The notes: generated from the sequence alone by a model not told the origin. Positions 44,331 to 57,568 are shown, numbered from the stretch's first letter. The stretch: 64,000 nucleotides of DNA from Gnetum montanum (GCA_015680685.1 MNCI01006929.1:427976-491975); one strand, 5' to 3'. Numbers and translations are program-made.

Positions 44331-45500
44331 AGTTGGCATATGCTCATGGAAAGGTTTGATTTGTTGAATGTTGACTAGCTATTTCTTATTTAGTCTCTCA
44401 GGTTTATAGATCATCTTGGCCCCAAAAGGAAAAGTCTTGTAAATAATGTAAGGTCCTTCCCACAATGTTTGGAACTTAGTTCATTGAGGTATGTGTATGG
44501 GGTTCCATTAAAGAACCTTGTCTCCTGGTTGAAATTTAACTTTTCTAATTTTCAGGTCATGGCACTTTTTGTTATAGGCCTTATGCAACTTGTTAGATGA
44601 TAAGGATACTAATAGATTTTCATCTAGCAAGTTGAGATTCATTAGTCATTCTTTTTGGGCTAGACTTAAGTCAAGGTCAAGGTCACAAGTTGTTGAAAGT
44701 ATATGGAGTTCAGATAGAATAAGAGGTGTTGGTAGTTTTCCATAGACAAGCTCATAGGGAGAGTAGCCTATAGGAAGTTTTCAAGTTGAGTGGTGGGCCC
44801 AAAGAACATTATTTAGTTTTGTGCTCTAGTCCTTCCTATACTTGCTAACAATTCTTGTTAGTAATCGTGTGATTTCCCTATTAGTAACCTCAACTTACTA
44901 TTAGCTTGGGGATGGTAAGGTGTTGTGAGTTTTTGTTCAACCCCTAAGCATTGCATGAGCTTTCAAAAAGTAGTGCATGTAAAATGAGTTCCATTATCAG
45001 AAATTAATGCATGTGTCACACCAAACCTATTTACAACAATTTGTTGTACAAATCGAGTAGTAGTAGAGAATGTACAATTGATGACGGCTGTTGTTTCTAC
45101 CCATTTTGTATAATGGTCAATAGCGACTATGATGTACACCTTTCCATTTGACATGGACATGATGGGACCCATGAAATTAATGCCCCTAATTATGAATGAT
45201 TCTAATGATTGAATCTATTATTGAGGCCCTTCCATTCAAGTAGTCATTCCACCATCTTGTTGGCATCATTCACAAGAGCAAATGAAATGGTGAGCATCCT
45301 TGAAGAGTATTGGCCAATCGTACCTTGCCATTAGGATTTTAATGGCCATGAATCTCCTAGCATAGTGTCCTCCACAAGGACCTTCATGAGCATCTTGGAG
45401 AATGCATAGTTGATTAGCATCAAGGACACACCAGCGAACTAGGCCATTGGCACGCACCTTGTAGAGGTGTTCGTTGATCTCCATGAAGTGTGTTACCTGG
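44330..45500 (-). pseudogene. Element B integrase (decayed)
   Basis: Minus strand. The zinc-binding part at 45,266-45,484 is open: DAHEGPCGGHYARRFM, then YDWPILFKDAHHFICSC, the H2C2 type. The core at 44,963-45,172 has MGPIMSMSNGKVYIIVAIDH and SDNGTHF with both Asp positions kept. The Glu part lies near 44,840-44,870 in a broken frame. Confidence 0.85.
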
Positions 45501-46080
45501 TGAAGAAACTACTATTTCTTTTGGTGGTTCAACCCTTTTGACATCTCCTAAGTGAGAAGATAGGTGAGAATGTTATTGTATCATTTTGGCTCATTGGGCA
45601 TTTGTTTAGTTATTTCTCCAACAAAGAGGAGTTCATTAGGAAATGTATAAGATAATGGGCTTTCATCCTCTTTGTCATCCCATTGCAACTGAGATAAGTG
45701 ATTAGTAACCAATTCTTAGTGCCTTTTCGATCTACCATTGTAAGATCGAATTCATACAAGATTACTAGCACCGTATCACATGGGGGCTCATCATTGGCTT
45801 GTCCATTAGAAAACGGATGGCACTGGGGTTCATGTGCACAAACACCTTATATCCAAGCACATAATGCCTGAACTTCTCTACAGAAAATACCACTATCATC
45901 AATCTTTCTCTATGGTGGTGTAGTTCAGTTGTGCACCCACAATGCTTCAACTAGTGCAGTGAATGTAGTATGGATGTTTCTTGTCATCTAAGGCACTACT
46001 TATAAAGCATAATTTGATGCATCTATCATGATGTGAAATGTCCTAGACCAATTAGGTGCTTGTAGAATTGGAGTTTTCAT
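45500..46080 (-). pseudogene. Element B RNase H domain (decayed)
   Basis: The minus-strand frame at 45,765-45,950 contains MIVVFSVEKFRHYVLGYKVF and HMNPSAIRFLMDKPMM, the centre of a gypsy RNase H domain. The rest lies in other frames. Confidence 0.8.
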
Positions 46081-47010
46081 GAGCCTTTCTTTCAGTTGCT
46101 GAAACACTTTTTCACATTTTGGGATCCAGAAAAAAGGAGCATCTTTCTTTGTTAGCTCAACCAATGGTTTTAGGATCTTAGAGAAATTCTCTATGAATCA
46201 TGGGTAGTAACCAATATGTCCAAGGAATAACCAAACATCTTTAACTATTTCTAGTTGGTGGGTTATTCCTTAGATGATCCTTATTTTCTTAGGGTCTACC
46301 TCAATTCCTACTTATGATATTTTATGCCTTAGTATAATGCCCTCCTAGACCATGAGATGACTTTTCTACCAATTGAGCTACAAGTTAGTTTCAACACATT
46401 ATTTTAGCACTTGATCAAGGTAGTCTAGGGCTTGCTCAAATGTAGCTCCATAGGTGGAGAAGTCATCCATGAAGACTTCTACACCACTACCAATTTGCTA
46501 TTGAAAGATGCTCAAGACTAGACATTGAAATGTGGCAGGAGAATTTCATAGACCAAATGACATCTTACGATATGTGAAAGTCCTAGGAACTTGTGAATAT
46601 TATCTTTTCTTGGTCTTTTGGTGCAATTTGAATTTGGTTATAGCCATTATAACCATCTAGGAAGTTGTAGTAGTAATGCCCAAATATGGTGTCAAGCACC
46701 TAGTTAACAAATGACAATGAAAAATGATCTTTGAATGTTGCCATCTTCAATAGCCTAAAGTCAATGCAGACTTGCTACTTGCCACCTCTCTTTGCCATAA
46801 TTACAAATGGGCTAACCTACTTACTATTTGCAATGGGATAGATGAACCCTGCCTTGAGGATTGCTCAATTTCCTCTTTGAAAATTTGCTTCAATTTGGGG
46901 TTCAATTGTCTCTATGGCTATTATTTTGGCTTCATGGCCAAGTCAGTGTAGATGCAATGTTGGCATATCCTTGGATCAATCCTTATAAGTTTAGGATATG
47001 ACCACGATAA
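46080..47010 (-). pseudogene. Element B reverse transcriptase (decayed, active site kept)
   Basis: The catalytic turn reads VFMDDFSTYG on the minus strand (about 46,450-46,475). Palm and thumb blocks align with those of A and C. Stops in between prevent translation. Confidence 0.8.
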
Positions 47011-47554
47011 AGCTGTTGACCCATCTTTCAACTACCTTCAACAGCATCTATTTTTGTTTTGGAGCAAGTCTTACATTGATGATAACCAACTTCTTATTTT
47101 TAAAAAACACATATTCCATTGTGGCTAGTAATGTTTTTAGTTGTAGAGGCTATTGCTTAAATTTCTCAGGAATTCGCAACTCTCCCCAATGAGTATCATC
47201 ATTTGTGTCATTAGAGAGTTGGTGATGAATTTGCTTAAGTTTATCCATGCTCATGACATATTCACATGTCAAGTTCTTAGTTGGTTCCATGCATAGTCTG
47301 CTACTTTTAGAATCAATGGTTAACCACTGGGTGCCCTCCTACTTTATGGGTGCCATGTATAGAAACCTTTGAATTTCAAATTTTGGTGCACACTATTTAC
47401 ATGTAGAGATAGATGCTTGCTTGATGGCCCAAAGGCTCTACACACAATTACACCCTATATTGTTGTACATGATGCATGGAACTCTCTTCTTCTTAATCTT
47501 TCCAAATGCATTTTTTTAGAGATTTCTAAAGAAAGATCTTTGATTTTAATTCTT
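47010..47554 (-). pseudogene. Element B protease-RT linker; protease mostly deleted
   Basis: The sequence aligns with A from about 4,640 to 5,166, then jumps to the equivalent of A 6,123. The retropepsin C-terminal motif seen in A and C (G-R/M-x-W-L-S-T-I) is missing. Confidence 0.7.
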
Positions 47555-49527
47555 GTGTCTAAGATTACCTTGGGGATAAGGAAACCTCTTGGATGTTTTT
47601 CTTTGTGTAAGTCATGGATGCAAGGCATATAACCCAGACTCCTAAATATGTGACATAATGGGGCAACATCCCTTGAGATTTTTATATTGGCAAACATGAC
47701 ATCCACAATCATCATTTGATTCATTATCTGCAACCTTTTCTATTGCAGCAATTTTTCCCTTACCTTTGTAATATGCACATTTAGCTTCTTTGCACCTCTT
47801 GCTCTCATGATCACTACCTAATTCTCAGGACTCTTCAACAATTTTGAGGATAGCTTGAAATCGGCTATCTAGGGAGTCCCTTAACTGATCAAGCTTGGCC
47901 ATAAGTTTATATTGAAATTGTTGAAGTGAGAAGGATTTCTTATGCATTTCCTCATCAAATATGGATTTGTTCTAGCTGTTGTAGAATCAAACCTCCTGCT
48001 TACAAATGGAAGGATTGCGGTTGTACTCCTCTACACTTTCTCTTTTTCTTAGTTCACCCTTCTCTTTGATAACCTACTCTATTAACCTTGTACCTGACAG
48101 GAAATTAATTCTAACAATCATCCTTGGGCATAGAAACCAAGGGTTTTCCTCATTTCATTAGAAAACTCATCTATAATGTGGTGAAGTTGAGCCAATTGAG
48201 AATAACCATGGCCAGAGCATTTGTGCATCAAGGCATAGTATCGGCCAATGGTGGCATACAAGGTTTCGTGTGTTCCTTGTTTCCACCCTTGAATTTGCTT
48301 CCTTAAGTTGGACATGTTGGAGTACATTTGATACTTATCATTAAACATCTCAAGCATGGTACTCCATCATTTGATAGATTTTGGTTCTAAGGACCAGTAC
48401 CAGTTCTCTACTTCTTTGATGAGTGTCTGTGGGAACAACTTCAATTTCTAATAATTGTTTTTTATGTTTTCCAAGGCACATGCATCCTAAAAATCTTGAA
48501 GATGATTTTGTGGATCAGAATTATATCCTTCTTCAAATCGAGAAATATTGTTCATGTTTAACTATTTGATCTAACTATCTTTCACATGCCTTGTTGGAAT
48601 TCTGACTACCTCTACAATGTTAAGCATACTTTGGCTAGCAAATAGAAGCTCATCAATACCTTGATCATGGTGTGCACGATGCCCTCTACTACCCCTTCAT
48701 TCATGGTGATGTGCCTCTCTTGAATGTCTGAGCCCTTGATCTTGATTGTCTCAATGGTCCCTTTGGTTGTTGTAGTTCCGTTAATCATTTTGTTCCTTTC
48801 GAACACCTCCATCATAGTCTCACCTTCTGTGGTCACGGTTAGAGCCAAAAGAAGAAAAAGATGATGAAAGAAAAGAGGAAGAAGAACCAGCACCAACATG
48901 GTGCCTACTACCGCCTCTTCAGTGATCACAACCATGATCATGATCATGCTTCATGTTGACATCCCTATCTTGACTTGCCCCTCTAGATCCTTCTTTGTTA
49001 TTGAATCCCTTGTTACCAAAATCATGATTGTCAACTGTGGAGTGTAGATTTTGGTTTTGACCTTCATCACCAAAGTCAAAGAGAGGAGCATCATTAAGAG
49101 GAAAATCCCCAAAGAAGGGTTCCCCATTAGCTTGTTGGTACAACAAGAAGAAAGAATCGTTAAGCCCTTTTTCCTTTGAAAATTGATCATGCTACTCTAA
49201 TTTTCAATCTTGTAGGCATTGTGCTTTGGTGGAATGACAATCCCTAGCATCAACATCTTGTACGATATATTCCCCATGGCAGTCTCGAAGATCACATTGT
49301 GCAAGCATTTGATAAAGCATTGTAGGAGTAGCATGATCGGGTGGAAACATAATGTTGCCCTCCATGTCATGCCACTGTAGCTATTCATCCTAGTGTAGGA
49401 TGAAGGTGAAGTTTGGTACATACTCATTAGGGTGAGTATATATGATTTGGTACTGTTGAGGCTTTGTCGAGCAAATGTTATCAACCTTGGGTGGAGAAGT
49501 GCTCTTGTGAGAAGAAGAAATTTTCAT
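47555..49527 (-). pseudogene. Element B gag (decayed)
   Basis: Likely start at 49,527 (MKISSSHKS). Then come a YQIIYTHPNEYVPNF segment, a long charged Asp/His/Asn-rich segment (48,919-49,146) and the capsid core at 48,118-48,357 (MLEMFNDKYQMYSNM, RKQIQGWKQGTHETL, HHIIDEFSNEM). Frames change several times. Confidence 0.8.
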
Positions 49528-49662
49528 TTAGCAAAATAAAAATCACAATGTGCTCTAAGAATTTGTTGTAGTAATTGTAAAATAAGATATGACTCTTAGG
49601 CTTGTTCCAATGATTTAAATACTTTCACTAGGTCCTAGATAGCACATAAAACAACAAAACGG

Positions 49663-49680
49663 TCTTTGGAAATAGTACTA
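49663..49680 (-). promoter_or_regulatory. Primer binding site of element B (tRNA-Asp type, strongly worn)
   Basis: Minus strand, one base past the LTR. Nine of 18 positions match the tRNA-Asp complement; eight of the nine differences are transitions and one is a transversion. Confidence 0.65.
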
Positions 49681-49681
49681 A

Positions 49682-50548
49682 TGATGAGCGGAGAGGTACT
49701 CCTACACCCAACAATATGAATCACTAAGGCGTTACACATGATTTAGTCAAATTTCATGAACCTATAGTTATCTCGTACACTAGTTTTCCTAGGAAGTGAA
49801 ATAACGTTGAGAATGTTTGTTGTCTTCCCAACTACACTTGTGAGGCTTAAGGGTATGGTTTAAGTGTAATTGAAGTATATGAGTTTTTGTCATTTTATAT
49901 TTTATGGATGTAACTACCTATAATAAGAATAAAGTGTAGAATAGATGAAAAGCTAAATTTTTCATTTCCTAACTAGCCTAACACAAGTAACAATTCCACT
50001 TTCCCGAACACATAAAGCACTTCTGGGCTACCAAATGTTAAGCATTGTTGGGTTACCAAGTACTATATGAATGCTTGAAGTGGTTTTGCTTGTGTTTATT
50101 AACTATTGGAAATAAATTGCTTAATTGAAATGCATTAAAATAAAGAGCAAGAAAGTAAAATGTAATAAAGAAAATATTAAATTATTCTTAGTGTTGCAAG
50201 GATTGCCAAAAGAGTTCATTTTATTCCTATCACACTACTATGCTCAGGTACATCAGTGCTCAAACAAAGAACTGTACACACTTTAGACTCCTTCTGCAGG
50301 CACTTAGAAAATATTCTAACTCTAGGAAGAAGAAATAGCAAGAGCTTCGCTACCTTGCTCAAAAACTGAAAATTGACTAAGGAAAAACTTACTAAAAATT
50401 AACTCAAAATGGGAGCCTAGGTATGGTATTTATAGACATGGGGAATATACCTCGACATCAGATATCCAACATTGGATCCAAGCCTTGATGTTGCATACAT
50501 GATGTCACGTACCCAACATCACGGTCGACATCAAATTCTGATTCATCA
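49682..50548 (-). repeat. 5' LTR of element B
   Basis: 867 bp from TGATGAGCGG to ATTCATCA. It aligns along its length with 41,493-42,356. U3 has CCAACATTGGATCCAA where A has the intact palindrome ATCCAACGTTGGAT. Confidence 0.92.
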
Positions 50549-50553
50549 CACTT

Positions 50554-52600
50554 GCATTTACTTTGCCACTAGCATATAGCTTATTCCCAAGCATAACAAC
50601 TATTAATCAAACACCTCAAATATAGCTTCAAAATCCTAATTCACTATTAAACCTATATCAACCATCATTATTTACACCACTAATTTAATAGCTACATGTT
50701 CCACTCTTATTTCTTCTTCCTTCCCAACCTATCTCCCAATATAGTGTTTTATAACTTACTTCGACACTTATTGTTGCATCTCCATAGCCAAATTTGCCTA
50801 TTTACAATCTCATCTTAGGTAACCTAGTCATGTCATCCATTCCTAGTGTCTCATCTAAACTAATGCTCCAACTCAAAGACTTATCATCTAGGTTACAAGC
50901 TAATGAGGATCAAACATGAAAAATCATAATGTTACATGGGGAAAGTCCTATAGTTTTCTTTATCCATCTTCTTGTTGGATCCATTAGACAATAGATTTCA
51001 CCTATTGACATTCCCAAGGGAGTTTGTTTGCCTAACTTTATCAAATACAATGGGATATTTACTTCCATAAACTATGTCATCTTATTTCATAATGAATACA
51101 TGTTATTAGCAAGCTACCCTCACACCATTTGCAATTTTTCTCAAATTTCGTGATAGGCAATGCGCTTAAATGGTATAGGACCCTTCCTCATGGGTTTGTC
51201 ACCTCCATAGAGTAACTATTCATAGCCTTTTTAAAGAGGTTCAAAAAGAACATAAGAAAATGTTACATACTACATACACTCTTAACCATTAAATAGACTT
51301 CCACTGAGTCTATCTCTAAGTTTATCTTCTAATGGAATTCAACAACAATGGAACTTACTCATCCCTTGCTTGATGATCAACTATTGGACATTTTTGAGGA
51401 AGCTATCAATAAATATATCAAAGGGAAGATTGTCTATCCTAGGTCTCTTAGCCTCCATGATACCATGACTTTCACAAATACATTAAGGAGGTGGTCATCT
51501 AGCATAATAATCCCAAATGGACAAACTTTTGCAATAAGGTAAATAAGATAGCTAGTAAAGAGAAAGCCTCCTAGAATGTAGTGTAAACTATAGCATTAGT
51601 GAATCAAACTTCATCAGGCTCATCATCAAGCAACAAAGGAAACAAGAATACAAATTTAAGGCCCAATGGCGTTAGAAATATTTATCAAATGGGGATCAAC
51701 AAAGAAGACCATCTAAGAACATGTCAAAATATCATAAGTTTTTTATGATCTACATATAGTTATAGAACATGCTGCTAAATGAGGGGCATATCATCCCAAA
51801 AAAGATCTCAAAACAAACAAGTATACAATTAAAGAAACTACAAACTTTGGCCACTACTTTTTTTTAATGGGTGAAAGGAGATTTACCTATCCTGAAGTAG
51901 TACAATTCTACTAAGGCTTTTTTTATTATCATGACATTGTAGGATGTAATATTGACAAATGTGACATTCTTAAAGAGGATTTTTAGGTGGTAGTGAAGAA
52001 AGGGGAGATCATTTTTAATACACTTGTACAACCTAGCAACTAAGACATACAAATCTTTCAAGATTCTTTCAACACCCATTCAAGGAGGATCTCTACATTT
52101 TATTTGGAGCCCATAGGTAACTATCCTAAAATTCCCTTAATGATTCAAATGGGACCATCTTAAAATTATTCTACCTCATCTACTCATGAAAATCTACTAA
52201 AGTCCAAAAAGCCCTTTGTCATTGACCTCCCTTCTAACCATTCTAAAGCATCTACCTCTTAGAAGATGCATATAGCTCCATAGATCACTAACATAATATC
52301 TCATTATGATGAAGTTGTATGTAGTTAAACCTAGTATTTAATTATCATTCATATTTCCTAAGGAATTGATTACCTTTTCATACACCATTTTATCCTTTTA
52401 ATTATCCCCCTATTTTAAGTTATATTATTCCTTTGCCATCTCAACCTTTGTTTCCACGTAAGCCATAAGAACTACCTTTTCTTCCTATACCTTCCATCAA
52501 GATCCTAACCTAGGCTCAAAAGACAATAGTAGTTAATGAAAAGGGGAAAAAGAAAAAGTAGATAAATAAATAACTTATTTAAAATAAGAAGAAGGACTCT
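50554..52600 (+). pseudogene. Element E gag, main part (decayed)
   Basis: Plus strand, continuing the frame cut by B. The gag signature NALKWYRTLPHGFVTSIE lies at about 51,158-51,212, followed by LFIAFLKRFKK. The tail (about 52,390-52,560) is Pro-rich and then Lys-rich. Many stops. E has a different gag from A, B, C and F and runs in the opposite direction to A, B and C. Confidence 0.6.
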
Positions 52601-52609
52601 TTCCAAGGT

Positions 52610-53081
52610 GCACCAAGTGGTACATGTATGCTTGGAGTGGTCATGCTTGTGTTCATTAATAACTAGAAATTAATTGCTTAATTAACATGCATTAAAGTAA
52701 AGTGCATGAATAATAAATGCATTAAAAGAAACATTAATCTATTCTCAGTGCCGCAAGGATTATCAAAAGGGTGCATCTTTTTTCCTATCACACTACCGTG
52801 CTCAAGTATATCAGTCCTTGAATAAAGATCCATACACACTCAAAATCCTGCTGTGGGCACTCAAAAATATTCTAACTCTAAAATGACTAAAATGCAATAA
52901 CTTTGTTACTCTATGCAAAAACTAACTAAAAACTATATGCAAAATCTGTGTCCAAATGCTATATTTATAGGCCAACATAAATGCCATGATATCAGATATT
53001 CGACATCGCATCTTGATCCACAATATCTAGCATTCGATATCAAGGCTCTGATATCAAAGTTAGGAAAATCATGGCTCATCA
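52610..53081 (-). repeat. LTR fragment D (same LTR family)
   Basis: The right end is TCATCA at 53,076-53,081. The sequence aligns with the U3/R part of the A and C LTRs; about half of the LTR is missing on the left. Minus-strand TATA at 52,964-52,970 with three GATATC hexamers upstream (52,988, 53,036, 53,050), the nearest 18 bp away. It splits gag and protease of element E. Confidence 0.75.
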
Positions 53082-53526
53082 CTTAGCATTGAAGAAACTC
53101 CTCAAATTCATCACAATTCTAATAGATATCCAGCCTCATGCCCAAGCAATATCATCCCTACTTAATGTTCTATGGTATGAGGTAGACTGTTTGATCTTTA
53201 AAGATAAGAACATCAAAACCCATCCAATAATGGACATCATATGGTAGCTAGTTGCCTACATTACAATATGGATAGCAGAATACATGATGTTTGATGAAGC
53301 TAGATCTAATATCATTCCATGGATGATCATCAAGCATCTCGACCTCAAAAAACTAGTAATGTACTCTAACCACAACTCATCTTAAATCTTATTTAGTTAG
53401 GCCAAAGTAGAAATCATAGGGGTAATAAACATACCTTTTTAAGTAGGAAGTTATATTATGTATAAGGCTATTTTCACTATCATTAGGAATTTATTTGGCA
53501 TTAACGCCATCTTGGGTAGGCCTTGG
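53082..53526 (+). pseudogene. Element E protease (decayed, cut by element C)
   Basis: Plus strand: an IIPWMIIKHLDLKKL block, a GVINIPF block, and the closing motif AILGRPW (53,506-53,526), in the order of a gypsy retropepsin. The C LTR begins at the next base. The final five bases CTTGG should be the target duplication of C. Confidence 0.7.
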
Positions 53527-54468
53527 TGATGAGCAGTGAGAGGTACCCCTACACCCAACGATACAAATCATGAAGCATTCATGTGCAATCTAGTCAAATT
53601 TTGTGGACTCTATGTCTTCCAGTACACTAGTCTTCTAGGAAGTAAACCTTTCCCTAACAGTCATTCATTGTCTTCCCAATTACACTTGTAATGTACAAAG
53701 GTATGATTAAGTGTAACTGAGGCATATGATTTTTATTGTTTTATGTTTTATATTCCTTGGTGCTTAAAGTAGAGAAATGAAGTAATTTAATGACTAACTT
53801 AATCTAACTAATCAACTAATTCCTAACTAGTCCTAACATAAGCATTTGGTTCCACTTTCCATACACATCTTGAACCCATGTACCCACTGCTAGGATTACC
53901 AAGCACTACACTATTTGGTGCACTAAGTAATAATGCTACTAGAATTACCAAGTTAATACGTGTTTATGCTCGAAGTGGTCATACTTATGTGTTTAATCTA
54001 TTTATCTTAATTAATTAATTAATTTCTTGAAATATAATTTAATTAATTTAGCTTAATTAATTACATAATTAATGAAAACAATAAATGCATAAATAAAGCA
54101 TTAATCTATTCCAAGTGCTACAAGGGTTGATAAAAAGGCTCATCTTTATTTCCATCCACATTGGTGTGGTTTAGGTACAATAGTGCTTGAATAAAGATCC
54201 ATACACTTTCTAACTCCTATTGTAAGCACTCAGAGAAATATTCTAACTCTCAAATGGAAAAACTACAAGAGCTCCACCACTACTATGACATGACTCCCAT
54301 AAACATGGCCATGAGCATGTATTTATGGATTTTATTGTTGGACTACATCGACAAGGCCCCATAGATGTAGTAAATGCTACATTGATGCAGCCCCATCGAT
54401 GGGGCAACATCATGTAGATGGGGTCCCATCGACAAGGGCTCATCAATGTGACACTTTGATGCTCATCA
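53527..54468 (-). repeat. 3' LTR of element C
   Basis: 942 bp from TGATGAGCAG to CTCATCA. On the minus strand U3 has the perfect palindrome CCCCATCGATGGGG (54,391-54,404) and related ATCGA-containing copies (54,343-54,351, 54,424-54,437), ahead of a CATAAATA box (about 54,321-54,328). Confidence 0.9.
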
Positions 54469-54484
54469 TACCCCCATGATTGAA
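54469..54484 (-). promoter_or_regulatory. Polypurine tract of element C
   Basis: Minus-strand AATCATGGGGGTA next to the LTR, identical to that of B. Confidence 0.8.
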
Positions 54485-54689
54485 TGAAAATTTGTCCTTG
54501 AGTTCTTTTACAAAATTGAAAAGGTATGAGATTATTGACTAACTCTTAACATAACAAACTAACTAAGTTAACAAAACTGAGCACCCAAGTGTACATATCA
54601 ACACATTATAAAAATGGTGGTGTTCATGACATAAAATTAAACACCATGACATGAATACTCAAAATTGGATAACACATCCTCTAATGACA

Positions 54690-57568
54690 TGAAGATGGTT
54701 GAGAAGATCAGATAGTCTGAGATGGTGGAGGTTGTTGAGGTTTTGGAGGACCTTCGTCCGCTTCAAGCATGTGTGGTGGATGAGGTGGTTGTGGCTATCC
54801 TACTGCGGTTGCAACCTCTAGTGGAAGGCAAAAGGCATCTAGTAATGGCTTCATCTTCTCCTCCTTACTTCAAGGACCATTCATAATCCACGTGGGGTCA
54901 CCAATGTGGGTTTGAATGGGGATATCCCATAGATAGGAAATTATTGGGAATAGCTCATTAAGGTTGACAAACTAGGCAGCAAACTATTTGCATTCAACAT
55001 CAAATGCCTTTACCATGTTCTATAGCTCTTGGTAGTCATTCATCCTTCTGGTCAAGTTCTCAAAGGTAGATCTTTGATCAATGTATTTGCCCTTGAGAAC
55101 TTCGAGTTTATCATTTGCCACCAAAATCTTTTGCTTGGTGTCCTTGTGATACTTGAATTCAGCCTCATACAACAAGTACAAGTTGTCCGCCTACTTCTCT
55201 AGTTCTAACCATGGTTTTCTTGTACTCAGCATATCCAAATTTGCATAGTGGAGATTGGCAATCTCCATGTATTCTATCATCTCCTGAATTTGCAACTCCT
55301 TCATTAAAATTTCTGCTTTATTATAGGCATCTATCCCATCAATGATAGACTATAGTAATTTTCTTCCTTATTGGAGTTGTTGGAGGGTTTCATTTACTTT
55401 TTCCTTCACCAACTAGATGTGCTTTTTGTTAACTTCTTTCTATAGACCAACCTGATCTCTGTAATGATCCTTGACTCTCTTAAATTTAAGAGCCTCTAAT
55501 TTCTAAGTGGCTACATCTATTGTAGTCTTTGAAAAAGGGTAGGGACCTCATCCATTGAGAGGTTTCTATTTTTAGTTTCCAATCTCCTTAGCTTTGTGTT
55601 TACTTTGGCTAGTTGCTCCTACTATTGATGGATAAATTTAATCAACTATTGTTTATGCTCATCAACATTTTGTAGGTGATGGTTCTTTATGGTTAGTTGC
55701 ATATTCTCCTAGTGGGTCTAATCCAAGGCCTTTTGAATTTTATGCTATCTAGCCTCTAGTAAGGATTGGTAGAAAATTGTCATCTCCATCACATCCTTAA
55801 CCCCTTTTAGTTTGGTGTGAAGTTGTTCAAAAGCTCTATCTCTTGTCAATGCTTGGTTGAGAAATGCAAGATCAACAATTTGGGCTTGTAATTTAGCACT
55901 TTAGTAGCTAAGTGTTTGTTAAGCTCCTTGGGTATTTTGAGTTATCCTTCCAAGATAATGTTTTTGCCCCTTGCCTCTAGTAACTTTAACTGGGTTTGCA
56001 GTAATATTATCCAAAAGATTAAAGACATTTGGAAGTAATTTCCTAGTTCCCACTAGTCAGTCCAATAGTTTTGCATGTTGTGTATGCTTAATTTGCCGCT
56101 TGTGATCACTATGGATGTCTATACGTCTTTGAGTGTAGTGACATTTGGTATAGACACCATAGGTGCATTAAGTGTTTCGGTAATTCTATCAGTAACAATA
56201 TCTACTATTATATCTTATCCTTAGTGTTGCATCACTAGTACTATTGCCCCCTTGCCTTCCTCCAACTGCACTGAGAAGGTCATGGTGTTCCCAGAAATTT
56301 TGGGAGTGATTGCTATTTTGCAATAGATACTGTGACTTCTCTACCACTAGGATTCAACCTTGTGAATAACTACATTTTTTGGGCTGAGAAAATGGATCCA
56401 CCTTCACCCATCAGGTTAAATATTTAGGCCACCTCATTTAGGTGACTTATTGCTAGCTAATACATAGATGGATCCCTGCCAGTTATGCTTGCTTGTTTCT
56501 ATTATTCCCTCAAGAGCTATCTCAGTATTTGCACAACTATTGGGTTGTTGTAGTGATGTCCAGCATAGTTGTTTGAGTGGCATGTGGTGGTAGTGGCAAC
56601 TACTCCTCTTCTTGCATGATCATTGTAGGCATCTTATCTTTCATCATCTTTGTCCAATTAATGGTTGGAGCATGCCTAACAACATCATTTATATAACAGA
56701 CTATCCCTCCCCTCTGACAGAGTTTTTAGATGAGGCATGGAAAGGGAAGTGCATTTCTTCCATGTACATTTTCTTTAAATTGCTTTTCCATCTCTAGATA
56801 GAATAGTTGTGGAAGGTTGATAGGGAATCTCCCACTTAGAGTGGCACATGAACAAAAAAAAAAGCTGGTGATTTTGCTTGGCCTCATCACGGGATTAAGG
56901 TGGAAAGCCACAATCTTATAGTGGATCCTTTTTACAAGTGTGAGTGCATCAAGCTCCTTATGATTGATACCATAGCACCATTGCACCCATTATTTGTTGA
57001 TGATAGGGTCTACCTACATTAGAATCTCAGCAAGATTTGTCCCTGTTTCTAGCAACCCAACCACTTCAAAAATGGCCTACACCAAGTAAGACATTAAGAT
57101 GTCCTTGATTTTGATCGTCGAACTAGCTTTCTTATTATTCCAAAATAAGAATGTCACTCCCATGTACCACTCCCTGGTGGAAGTGATAATTAGCCACATG
57201 GGAGAGGCTTTCAGTTGGTCCTATACTTCTTTAAGTGCTTACTCTAGGAAAGACCAAAATTTTAACTCCTAGAGCACTATTTTTTGAACCTCCCTTGATT
57301 TGATTTGATTCAGGTAAGCTTTTGTTAAAGTCACCTCAAGGTTTGCTTACTGCACTAGTGCCTCATCCCAGTGGGAATGTTCTATTACTGCTGTTAGCTC
57401 TAGAATCTAATGAATAGATTCCATCTCAACCTCTTTCCTAAGAGGACCTATGATGTGGGTTGCAAGTGGTTCTTCTAGGGCTTGTTCTTGGCCCCTTCCT
57501 ATTCTTGGCTATTTTTTCCTTTGTTGAGTTGGTCCTCCTTCCCCTATGTGTTTGCCTTTTAGTGCCAT
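54690..57568 (-). pseudogene. ORF3 of element C (env-position protein, decayed)
   Basis: Starts MALKGKHIGEGGPTQQRKK on the minus strand at 57,568. The conserved block (about 57,060-57,320) has LKFWSFLE, LKASPMWLI, WYMGVTF, FWNN and AIFEVV, matching LNFESFTE, LKGSSLWPI, WYLGETY, FWNN and AILKVL in element F. A long middle part is rich in Leu, Glu and Lys and probably coiled-coil (about 55,000-56,100). The end near 54,700-54,790 is Pro-rich. Many stops. About 950 codons, so larger than the F copy. Confidence 0.7.

Larger units (their letters stand above)
41493..50548 (-). mobile_element. Complete Ty3/gypsy element B (Athila-like)
   Basis: 9,056 bp with two LTRs, PPT, PBS, gag, RT, RNase H and integrase on the minus strand. 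The target duplication is CACCT (left) and CACTT (right), one transition apart. It sits inside the gag of element E. Compared with A it lacks about 956 bp around protease (junction at 47,554). The RT active site FMDDFS is intact, but many stops elsewhere make it inactive. Compared with C it has no ORF3. Confidence 0.9.
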
